A stretch of DNA of 64,000 bases from Limnomonas spitsbergensis (Eukaryota; Chlorophyta; Chlorophyceae; Chlamydomonadales). Location: contig JAYJMM010000082.1 of assembly GCA_037349105.1 (NCBI GenBank), positions 372,001-436,000 of the forward strand, read 5' to 3'. The notes beneath the pieces are model-generated. The model did no database searches. It saw only the letters and a list, made by a program, of their open reading frames with translations, and was not told the origin of the DNA. Each line of letters starts with the position of its first letter. Within the stretch, counting starts at the first letter, position 1. Shown here piece by piece: positions 34,147 through 44,500 of the stretch. The translations under genes were made by a program, and so were the position numbers.

Positions 34147-36613
34147 GTTGGCAGCGACGCTCGGGGGAGAATATTTTATGTTGTGAGAGAGGCCGCTTGG
34201 GCGGTGTCGGAGGAGATCGGCTGGTCTGAGCTGACAAATGATGCGTCAGCAAGATCGCGTCAGCGCTTTGGTCTGGGGCGCTAAAAAAGGGACGTGGAAG
34301 GAGTAACCTCTGCTCCAGAGCCTGATGGCTCGCTTGGGTGGGTTTGGCGCCGAGGTTTTGCCGGAGATAGATAGACCTTGCTAGGAATCAAGGGCACGAC
34401 TCACAATGTTTCACATTACCTCGCGACCTTTCTTATCTCGGGGTTCTATTATCTGCGCCTGAGTGTGACGACGATCAAATCGGGTCCCATGCATGGTCTT
34501 ATGAGGATTGGGGCAGGATCTGAGGCAGGATCTGAGGCTATGGAAACTCTACTTGCCGTCCTACTACATTCGCAGACGATGCAGATTCAGTATGTCTCCC
34601 ACCACCTAATTGCTACCATGCACCCTGCTACTCAAAGGCAGGGATAGTTGGATCGCATTTTCCAGTCAAAAATGCCTCGAAAAATGCTGGAATCAAATTT
34701 CATAACGTGGTTTTGGTTCTCAGAGAGATTCCTGGTGGGAATGACATCACTGATCATTCAGATCGCTCTGACATTTCTGGCCTTCAAAAGTTGCAACCAT
34801 CAGTCAGCCCCTCTGCCTACAACCGCGGTGGCCTTCTGACATACTTGATCGTTCTAGGACAGGGGCAACCGGGCAAGACGTGTAACATCCTAACTTCAGG
34901 GACATACCAGAGCCGCCGCACAATTTCCCCCAATGAACCCACCCTCTGGTATGTCGGATGTAAGGAAACAAAAATTCCCTGATCTTCAACCCCCTCATCT
35001 CTGCTCCTAGGACGTTGGGACAAATTAAAAAGACCTCTCACTGCATGCTACTAAACAAATTCGTTAGCCCCCTCCCCCCCTGGCCCCACCAGCTGAGGTG
35101 TAAAAGAATATGAAGTCAAAAAGCGGCACTTCTTCTTTTGTATCGTTCAGCCGAGCACCAGATTCTGCCACGGCAATTTCAGTTCATCAGAGCAGCAGAT
35201 TTTGCAACACACACATGCATGTCATGCTGGTAAAAAATGTTACACCCCCCCATGGCGTACAATAATACGAAGTCACACAACTCACAATAAGGATGAGTAA
35301 TTTTTCTGTATCGTCCAACTGAGCATCAGATTTGAATCGGTTAGAGACTCAGAGCATGAGGAACAGGTGCCCACGCACCTCAGTTTACTGCAGAGCCCAG
35401 AGGTGTAACGTCATGAACACGGTTACTGCCCCAGAGGGTACATTTGCAAACGAGCTGTAACGAAGCCATTCCAACCTGATGTACAAGTGTCCTATGCATT
35501 GTTAATATTACGCCGAAGAGGCCACAGAGGATGGACCGGGTGCGTGCCAGAGATGATCGCCAAATAAGTGACTTTGAAAGGGATATATATGTGGTGGCTG
35601 GCTGGTGGAGACACAGGGAGCCGAAATCAGAGGACTTTTCAGAGCCGGAGAGGTGGCAGCATAGTCAGAGCATGAGAGGTGGCAGCATAGTGATGATTAA
35701 GATATGCCGATTAACCTCCGGTATTGGAAAGAGCTAGAATGAATAGGGAACATGTAAATGTTTATCTTCTAAAGGTCCCAATGTAAGTCTCCTAAACATG
35801 CCAAAGTTCATCTTCCAGTATTAACGTTCAGCTGTTTATTCAATATTAAAATCGTCCAGCGTTGGCCTTAGCAGGAAATCTAGGAAACACAATAGACGGC
35901 CTGTAAAGATAACTGACGGTACGGTATTTCCAAACGGTATGATATTTTCAAACGGTACGATAAACGGTACATATTGTCAAACAATACAGATGTTGTCAAA
36001 CGGCCGTACTGGGTAACCCTACATCCTCTTCATGCAATGTATCCCATAAAAACGCAGACAATTTCACCGGTCTCGAAAAAGCAAATACAATATAATCCAG
36101 GTGACCGACACGTCAGCATCTCAAGCACCACAACTGGCAGTCACCGTCTCCAATAGGGTTTCGCATCACTTAAGGTGTCCAGTCTCAGGGGCCTTCCATA
36201 ATTATGGCCTCAGAAGCTATGGCAAGCGCAATCAGGCACACTGTGGGTGCGAAAGACCCAGCAGCCCAAAACAGATAAATCTACAAAATGAATGAAAATA
36301 AGCAAGTTTCAGCACCCAGTAGAAGCTGCACGACTGCCTGGCCAAGTGTGCGTCCCTAAAGGCATAACAGCAGCCGCAACAAAAACAACAGTAGCAACAA
36401 TGCGACACAGCGCAAATGTGTATTCCTTAAGGGAGTTACGGCATAACAGCCGCAGCAGCGGCAACAACAACAGAAGCAACAATGCGACACAGCGCAGTAT
36501 GATTTTCTTCCTGATGAATGCCGCAACCGCAAGGGTTTACGATTTAGGGTTATGGGAAACTAAAACCTTAAACCCTATGAATGCAACAACATCTGTAAAT
36601 ATGGTATTGGATG
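34147..36613. other. Intergenic region between SDR copy 1 and the HECT gene
   Basis: This is mostly non-repetitive. It should include the copy 1 promoter just right of 34146, but no TATA box or other defined motif is convincing. A small repeat of ACGGTATTTCCAAACGGTA type lies at 35918-36000. An imperfect 76-bp duplication containing AGCAACAATGCGACACAGCG lies at 36376-36498. The short open frames here look random. Confidence 0.6.
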
Positions 36614-36766
36614 CAGTGCTGTGCAATTACGCCTTCATTCATAAATCGTATGAATAATTAAGGTCCCTTGAGGGTAAAGTAGCTGAATTCGCCTTGAAAT
36701 TACGGTGACCGAAACTCAGCTACACCATTCAGCTACCGTCAGGTCTGTCATCGGCGCTCAGCACTG
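36614..36766 (+). mobile_element. MITE-like element, family M, copy 4
   Basis: This 153-bp member has termini CAGTGCTGTGC and GCTCAGCACTG and the conserved core GTAGCTGAATTCGCCTTGAA. It ends 8 bp beyond the stop codon of the HECT gene, so it probably forms part of that gene's 3' UTR or polyadenylation region. Confidence 0.82.
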
Positions 36767-36774
36767 ATTGCCCG

Positions 36775-39216
36775 TCATTCATCGCTACCGCTGCCGCGCT
36801 CGTCCAGGCCATAGCCTGAGAAGCATGTCACAGCCAAGGTCAGCCTGTCCTCCAGGATCCTCTCGCACTCCAGCTTGAGCTCAGCCAGCTGCTCCTTTGG
36901 AACCTGTGATGCTTTCTTGTACCCCTTCACCTGCAGCAGCGCGACCCAGTAGTTGGGCAGCTCAAGGAGGTTGTCGCACGTGTGCGCCTGCGGCAGCATC
37001 CCGAGCTGCGCCCGGTGCTCCGCCGCCCCAAGCGCAACGAACGGCGCCTCGACCTTGAGCAGCTCGGAGCCGGGTAGCGGCAGCCGAGAGCTCCCCGTCA
37101 CAAACGCGAGGAATTGAAGTCGCCGCTCGGGCGGCCACGCCCCCACCACGCTCCAGAGCGCCTCGCCCAAGATGCCGCCGTCCTTGCTCAGCTCCTGATC
37201 CATCACTACCCTAAACACCTTCCGCAAATCAACCTCCCTCCCTCCCGCGCCCGCCGCCCCGCCCCCATTATCCAGCACAGCCGCGAGCGCCTCAGCGTCC
37301 ACACACCACGCCTGCAGCACCTTTGCCTCGACCGCCATCTGGAACCCTGACGCTAGCGCTCGGGCCTGCCACTCGACGGCGTCCACGAGCAAGCTCCGTA
37401 CCGCATGCAGCGTGTACTGCTCGGCCGTAGTGCCGACCGGCAGGCCCTCGACGACCATCATGGCCGCCAGCTGGCTCCGCGGGAGCAACGCTACGAGGCG
37501 CACCGCGGCCGCTGCCTCGGGATCAAACGCCTCGAGGGCACCAAGGGTGGGGTGGTATGCTCCCAAGCCTCCCGGCAGCAGTAGCTGGCTGAGCAGGGCC
37601 GGCGCCAGGGGCACGCCAAGGGGCGCCTTGTTGAGCAAGCTCTGCCCGATCAGCCATCCAGCAAAGCGGAACGCGTCCTGCAGCTCGGTCGAGCTCTGCA
37701 ACGTCGTGTTGTACCAGAATGCGCCCGCCGAGCGGTTGAAAGTGAAAAGCGGTGGAGGTTGCTGTTGCTGCTGTTGCAGCGAGGGCCTGGACTGAGATCT
37801 CGAGTGAACAGCAGGTGGCGTATTTGCGTCCTCAACGATTCGCTGACCTGTCATACTGGATGCCGCGAGGCAGAAGAACTCCTTCCTGGGCCCGTGCCCC
37901 TCGCCAGCCTCCACCTTCACCCGGCGCGGAGAGCTATCCCCAACAGCACCCTCAAGGGCCCACTCGTCCACAAACGACGGGAAGACCTTGTAGCAACGCG
38001 GCGGCAACGTCGGCCCTGATGCCTCGGGCGGCGGCAGCAGCCCCGCCTGGCCTGCCTGCTGCAGTGCCTCCCAGAACGCTGCGCCGCCTCTGCGCCGCAC
38101 CTGGAAGTCGGCTCGTAACTCCCCGCCTCCCTGAGCCGCCTGATGCAGACCTGCCAGCATCAGCTTTGCGTGCGGGGTCAGGCAGGCGGCTAGCAGCCGG
38201 CTGTCGCCCCGTGCCCAGCCCAGCCCCGCCATGAGCTGCGCCAGCTGCTCGGCCTTGGCCAAGAGGCTGTCCTCGCCCTCCAGCACGACACGGCGGAAGA
38301 AGATTATTCCCGCCATTGACACAATGCTGTTTATGGACGGTACCACGCATGACGCCGGCAGCGCCCGCAGCCGCGCGTCTGCCGAGTGGCCCTGCAGCAG
38401 CAGCAGCAGCTCTACTGCTGCCCTGGCCGGCTCCAAAGCCCGGTCCAGCGCCATGCCGTACTCCGCCTGGCTGGCCGCCTGCAGCGCCTCCAGCAGCTCT
38501 TCCACCTCCAGAGTGTCCCAGCGGGCGGCGCCGCCGCCGAGCGAGCTGGGTGTCTCGCCGCTGCTGCATGCAGAGCCATGCGTGAGCAGGCGCTCTGTGC
38601 GGGATACTATGGGCTGCAGGACGCATTCTGCCAGATGGCACGCGGCAGCGGCGCAAGCTGCGAGCATGGTGGAGATCTCGGAGTAGGGCACGATGGGGTG
38701 CGGGCGTGCGGCCCCGGCCGCGTCCAGCCATGCAGTCGCCTGCCGCATGAGTGCCTGCATCTTCATGGCCTTGCCCAGCACCTGGGTCCTGTCGAACGTG
38801 GCCTGGTGGCTCCACTGCTGCAGGTCTGGAATGAAGCTGGGCCATGCTCGAGGGGAGCATTCGCGCGACTCCCAGTTCGTCGAACCCCATTTCGTCTCCA
38901 CGCTGGTTTGCACGCTTGAGATAGAGGGCAGATACTGGTCTTTGGGCGCTGAGCTGTCAGAGCAGCGGGTAGTCGAAGGGTCTGGTGCGACCTGGTTCCG
39001 TTTGATAGAGTCTGGTCGGTTCTGGGAGAGGCTTGGGGAGGATTCCCGCAGAATTCCTGTCAACCCTTGCACTGCAGCTGCAGCTGCCAGTGGTGTGACA
39101 ATAACTGCATTTTGATCTTCCGTGCAAGGCGCTGGCTCGCCCGCGTCTTGAGGATTCGTTACGGCAGACGGTCCCTTGGGAGAACGGACATCTTCATGGC
39201 TCACACAGGCACCCAT
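36775..39216 (-). CDS. HECT-domain E3 ubiquitin-protein ligase
   Basis: The 813-residue intronless frame encodes a HECT E3 ligase, which takes ubiquitin from an E2 onto a catalytic Cys and passes it to substrates. The HECT domain spans about residues 405-805. GEGHGPRKEFF (438-448) and FRFAGWLIGQSLLNKAPLG (516-534) mark the N-lobe, and LPQAHTCDNLLELPNYW (741-757) marks the C-lobe with catalytic Cys747. The tail after this Cys is 66 residues, longer than the usual 30-40. The N-terminus MGACVS fits N-myristoylation at Gly2 with a palmitoylatable Cys4, suggesting membrane attachment. Residues 20-140 look disordered; 140-390 are Ala/Leu-rich and helical with no substrate-binding domain I recognise. 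A short polyglutamine tract (481-486) interrupts the N-lobe. The coding region is strongly GC-rich, unlike its surroundings. The substrate is unknown. Confidence 0.93.
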   Translation of the reverse strand: MGACVSHEDVRSPKGPSAVTNPQDAGEPAPCTEDQNAVIVTPLAAAAAVQGLTGILRESSPSLSQNRPDSIKRNQVAPDPSTTRCSDSSAPKDQYLPSISSVQTSVETKWGSTNWESRECSPRAWPSFIPDLQQWSHQATFDRTQVLGKAMKMQALMRQATAWLDAAGAARPHPIVPYSEISTMLAACAAAACHLAECVLQPIVSRTERLLTHGSACSSGETPSSLGGGAARWDTLEVEELLEALQAASQAEYGMALDRALEPARAAVELLLLLQGHSADARLRALPASCVVPSINSIVSMAGIIFFRRVVLEGEDSLLAKAEQLAQLMAGLGWARGDSRLLAACLTPHAKLMLAGLHQAAQGGGELRADFQVRRRGGAAFWEALQQAGQAGLLPPPEASGPTLPPRCYKVFPSFVDEWALEGAVGDSSPRRVKVEAGEGHGPRKEFFCLAASSMTGQRIVEDANTPPAVHSRSQSRPSLQQQQQQPPPLFTFNRSAGAFWYNTTLQSSTELQDAFRFAGWLIGQSLLNKAPLGVPLAPALLSQLLLPGGLGAYHPTLGALEAFDPEAAAAVRLVALLPRSQLAAMMVVEGLPVGTTAEQYTLHAVRSLLVDAVEWQARALASGFQMAVEAKVLQAWCVDAEALAAVLDNGGGAAGAGGREVDLRKVFRVVMDQELSKDGGILGEALWSVVGAWPPERRLQFLAFVTGSSRLPLPGSELLKVEAPFVALGAAEHRAQLGMLPQAHTCDNLLELPNYWVALLQVKGYKKASQVPKEQLAELKLECERILEDRLTLAVTCFSGYGLDERGSGSDE

Positions 39217-41512
39217 TTATTTTTGTTATCCAAATTTTTGCATTATATTAAAATAAGTACAGCGAGGTGTGCTCTAGTATCTAAGCATTTCACAAGTGGT
39301 GTCCGGGAGGGCCGCTGGGAACGTGAGTCGTATTCTTTACACGAAGACGAATCCAAATAAGTTGAGGTTCTGGCAAGCATATACATGCGCACCTACTCCC
39401 TGCTTCCACTGGCCCCTCCACCAACCCGCGGCCCGTCCGAACTCGCCAATATTCCAGCTCATCCGGCCGCCAACACGGCAGCACCTCCACTGGCCACTGA
39501 GCCACTCCACTTGCCACTGCGGGACCTGGCCGTCAACCGCACCAGTATCAACATTCTTTTATCGTTTAGCGCTGGAAGCCCCAGTTTCCAAACCAAGGCC
39601 TTAGCAGCTGAGTGGGGGAGGGCTGAGGTATTCAAAGGCCAGAACGACTGAATGCCTGAATTGCAGAGAGCTGACGATTTCATTCATTTCACTAATTTCA
39701 GAGGCCAGAACCGCCTGAACGTCTGGATTGGCGTGGGGGGCTGAGGATTTCAGTGGCCAGATTGGACAGACCAGCCAGAACGACGAAATGTGGCTTGTGG
39801 GTGGGATGAGGATTTATATGGCCAGAATGGGAAGAACGGCCAAAATGGTTGTGGAAGGGAGGGCTGTGGGTTTCAAGGCCAGAACGGCCAGCACGACTAA
39901 ATGGGGCCATGGGGGAGGGCTCAGGGTATTAAAAGCCAGCATGGGTTCAATCGCCAAATAGACGTAATGGGGGAGGGCTGAGGCCTGCGGATTCAAAAGT
40001 AAAAAAAATGGCTGAACGGCCAGAACAGCTGAATGGGGGAGGGCTGAGGGTTTTAAACCACACAACGGTGGCCTGGTTGGATGTGAAGGGCCAAAACGAC
40101 CGGAACGGATGAATTTATGGAAGGGTCGCTGAATCGCTGTACGAACGAAACGGTTGTGCGCTATGGTTGAGGATTGAATGATTCAAAGGTCAGAATCGCT
40201 AGAAAGTTCATGGATGTCAGATAGCCAGAACGGATGGAGGTTAAGGGGATGGCTGATGGTTTTAACTTTCCATATCGAGACGTCCTTTGCCTTTTAAAAA
40301 TGGATTAATGTTAATTGGCTTGTGTGGAATAACGCACGATTTAATTTTTAATCATTTTAGGGTTGCGTGGCTCACGGCGTGGCTTAACTTCATATTATTA
40401 AAATCTGAAAGATTCTCCTGTGAGCACCGGCACCGTTCAAATTCCTCACACTGTCCCACAACGGTCCCGGTATTCTAAACGTCATGCTCTGTGTCTTCCC
40501 ATGTGCCCCTGCAGTTGCTACAACTTATCTCGCTAGCGAAGTGCTTGTTTCCAACTTTCCTTGGCTTCGCAGATTACCATACAACTATTCATGGCCCCCG
40601 CAGCTTAATACATCTACTTTTTGTACCCGTAGATTAAAAAATCCTCTAATAGATTGCCTCACGCCAAGGCAAAGAATGCTAACTTCAAGGCCAAAAAGGT
40701 CAAAGCGGTCACTGGTTTGAACAATCCGTGATTTGTCCCAGAGAGAAAAATGGCCGCGGTGGATATGTGCGCCCTCAGTTTCTAAGTTTGTGCTATTTTG
40801 CTTGTGTCACCCATTCCTTAGGGTGCACCACTGCAGGGTGCACCTACTCACCACGACTTTGGGGCCCATGAGTGCTTGATGCCACGGCTTGCGATGAGAC
40901 GAGCGAGGGGATATGCTCAGATGGTCCTCCATTTCTCACTTCTCAGCGGGGTCGTTATGCATAACCAATGTCCATCCTAAAATCATAATTTTAGGCCTCT
41001 GGTAGGAGGCCGGCCAAGTTTTGATCATCATTGGACCAGTTGTGGACCACCGGTATTGGCTACCTTCCTCGGATACCGGTTTTGAAATTTGACACGATTC
41101 ATTCTCGAAGGCGACGGAAACCAAGGCTTTGACGCAATTCAATCTCGAAAGCAAAGCCAAAAGGTAGTTGTTGGCCAACATCGGCGGTCAGGATAAGGAT
41201 CTACGGATGCAATTGGGACAGGAAACATAACGCAGCCATCGTAATAACCCCGCAACTCGTCATAGGGTCACAGCTGCGGGCAGCAGCAGAATAGGGTGTT
41301 TACTACACACTTTTGAATTCGGGGCATGCCTGATGGTTCCGGCGCCCAAATATGCTGACACGTTCGCGTTGTCAGCACCACGTCCTCGTTCCCGACACAA
41401 ACCCACAAGTCGCTTGCGCCAGCACGTCTCCAAGCACATCATACACGTACCTGCACGCAGCCATACACCGAGATTCACACCCTAATTAATACGCGCGAAA
41501 CACATACGCACT
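39217..41512. other. Intergenic region between HECT gene and SDR copy 2
   Basis: The HECT and SDR copy 2 genes diverge from here, so both promoters should lie within it. Diverged repeats of 40-60 bp built on GGGGGAGGGCTGAGG and GGCCAGAACGACTGAATG occupy about 39600-40260. The remainder (40280-41512) is non-repetitive. I see no further gene. Confidence 0.6.
39600..40260. repeat. Diverged GGCCAGAACG repeats
   Basis: About ten degenerate units combine GGGGGAGGGCTGAGG with GGCCAGAACG(G/A)C. The spacing varies between 40 and 65 bp, and the copies are much older looking than the minisatellites elsewhere in the window. Confidence 0.7.
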
Positions 41513-41569
41513 ATGTTGGCTGGGAAAGTAGCCCTGGTGACCGGTTCGACCCAAGGCATCGGGCTAGAG
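41513..41569 (+). CDS. SDR copy 2, exon 1
   Basis: ATG at 41513 begins [19 protein letters not shown], the cofactor-binding strand and glycine loop. The exon ends in phase 0 at GTGAGT. The start is supported by the homologous start in copy 1 and by the normal family N-terminus. Confidence 0.92.
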
Positions 41570-44500
41570 GTGAGTTTGCAGATCCCGAGGTGCCGATCAG
41601 GCCTGTCATAGGCGTTTCCTTTTTAGGCAGCGCGTAATCGTCGTAATCGGGACCTTGGCGAGGGTCTGCAGATCATACACCATCCAATGGTGCTTTGGGG
41701 GGAGCACTCTTGCCTGCTAGTCTGCACACTTGCCATGCTCGTTTGCATGCATGCCATGCCAATTCGCTTGCATGCCGTGTTTTTGGTGTTCTGCCTGCAT
41801 CAGGCTAGCGATGCTGTTTATGAGAGTGCTGGTGCTGGAGACCAGCATGCAGTACACATGCACGTAGCATACAGTGAGCAGAGCCTGCGTGCAACCATTG
41901 ACATTTACGCTGTTGGCGTTTCTGTTTGTTCTCTGGTGCCTGTTTCGGTTTTCTTTTCTGGCTTCCTCCCGGTTCGCTCTGTCTGGCCCTGTCGCAAAAG
42001 GCTGTGGGTGGTTGCGTCAACTTTGTTACAGCAACATTTACGCAACACGTTGGCAGTGAGGTAGTGAAATGAGGTGCAGAGAGCATCAGTGTGCCATTGC
42101 CGTGATTCAGGTTGCCTCGATCCATCCCCAAACTCCAACTTGTAAATACTTAACCCTACCCTTCTTCCACCCCTTGACCCTCACCCCCATTTCCCTTGAC
42201 CTGAAACCCTGAACTGCCTCACCCCTCAACCGTCAACCCTGCCCCCAATGCATCATGCTTTTAACGCTCTGCTCTAGTCGAACAAGGCCTACGCCTGGAG
42301 ACCCTGCCCTTGCTACCTCTCTTCGCCTTTGTTCTTTTTCATGATGCAAGGCATTTGAAAAATACCCTTCTGCTTGCTGCCTGCTTGCCCGCCGGATGCT
42401 GCGCTCCCTGGCCGGAGCTGCATGCCATGTGGCCATGCGTGAACTAGGAGATCCAGCCAAGATCCGGGACGTAGCTGAATTGTAGATAAAGCATACTTAA
42501 CGCAAAACTGCTGCTGTTCTGCCAGATGTTGCGCGCCCTGGCTGGAGCTGGATGCAACGTGGCCATGCATGGACTGGGAGATCCGGCAAAGATCCGGGAT
42601 CTGAGCCAGAAGCTGGCATCTGACACAGGTGTTAAGGTGAGTGTGACGTCACGGAATTGTAGTTCGTAGGATGTTGTACAAATGTACGCTGATGTGCATG
42701 GACTTGGAGATCCAGCAAATGCTTCTAAGCCTACCATGCCTTGGAATCACAAGCCGGCTAAACGTCTGCCGCATCATGATGTGTCGTGCGCCTTGGTAGT
42801 ACAATCGGACTCAATCTATGCCGAGCTGTGCTGTACTGTGCTGTTTCGTGCTACCTTGGTAGCACAGAGCAGGTTAAATTTGTCACCTGTACCGCATCAT
42901 GATGTGTGAATGTGTCGTGCTACCTTCATAGCACTACCTATGCCGACGCACATGCTTTTAAGCATACCATGCCTTGGAATCACAAGCCGCAGCTAAGCGT
43001 CTGCCGCATCATGATGTGTCTTGCACCTTGGTAGGCAATGGGACTAAACCTGTGCCGAGCTGTGCTGTACTGTGCTGTATCATGCTACCTTGGTAGCACA
43101 AAGCTGATTACACTTGTCACCATTGCCTTATCATGCTGTATCATGCTGTATCGTGCTACCTGCGTGGCACAAACCGACTCAACCTGTACCGTGTCGTCTT
43201 GAACCTAAACCCTAGAATATTGCCTCTCCTCAACCCTCAACCCTCAACCCCTTAGGTTGTCTTCTCCCCTAAGGATCTTAAGAAGCCTCAACCCTCAACC
43301 CTTAACCCCTTAGGTGATCTTCTCCCCTGCACATCTTAAGAAGCCTCAACCCTCAACCCTTAACCCCTTAGGTGATCTTCCCCCCTGCAGATCTTAAGAT
43401 GCCTCAACCCTCGACTCTTAACCCCTTAGGTGATCTTCCCCCCTGCGGATCTTAAGAACCCTCGACCCTCAACCCTCAACCCTTTGGTGATCTTTCCCCT
43501 TGCGGATCTTAAGCACCCTCAGCCCTCAACTGTTAACCCTCACCCCTTACTTGATCTACTCCGCTGCGGATCTTAAGAACCCTCAACCTTCAACCCTAAG
43601 GTGATCGTCTCCCCAGCTGATCTCAAGAACCCTCAACCCTGAACCCTCAACCCTGAACTCTCGACCCTCAACCCTAAGGTGATTTTCTCCCCAGCCGATA
43701 TTTAGAACCCTCAACCCTCAACCCTGAACCCTCAACCCTGAACTCTCAACCCTCAACCCTAAGGTGGTTGTCTCCCCAGCTGATCTTAAGAACCCTGAAC
43801 CCTGAACCCTCAACACTGAACTCTCAACCCTCATCCCTAAGGTGGTTGTCTCCCCAGCTGATCTTAAGAACCCTCAACCCTCAACCCTCAACACTGAACT
43901 CTCAACTCTCAACCCTCAGGTGATCTTCTCCCAGCTGATCTTAAGAACCCTCAACCCTCAACCCTCAACCCTGAACCCTCAACACTGAACTCTCAACCCT
44001 TAACCTTAAGGTGGTTGTCTCCCCAGCTGATCTTAAGAACCCTCAGCCCTCAACCCTCAACACTGAATTCTCAACCGTCAACCCTCAGGTGATTTTCTCC
44101 CCAGCTGATCTTAAGAAGCCGGCGGAGATCCGGGCCATGGTCAAGAGCACGGCCGACACCTTCGGGAGCAAGCTGGACATCTTGGGTGAGTGGATCCAAG
44201 AGTGGATCTCACAGGGATCTAAACAGATCTGAATGGATCCAACTGGATATAAATGGAAATAAGTATTAAGACCCAAGTGGATCTCACGGGGATCAAAATG
44301 GATGCAACTATCTGAATGGAGAAAAATACATTGATCCAAATGGATCCCAGTGGATCTAAATAGGGGGATATGGAGAAACCGGTATTTGGGAGTGTTGCAT
44401 GCTGTGAGAAGAGGGAGAGGGAGGATAAGGGTATTATGGGAGCAGCTTGGACATGCTGGATGAGAATCAGGAGAGGAGGGAGAGAGGTATCATGGGGGCA

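Noticed and set aside
37752..38919. Plus-strand and other-frame open stretches over the HECT gene
   Set aside because: They are shadows created by the GC-rich codon use of the 813-residue HECT frame.
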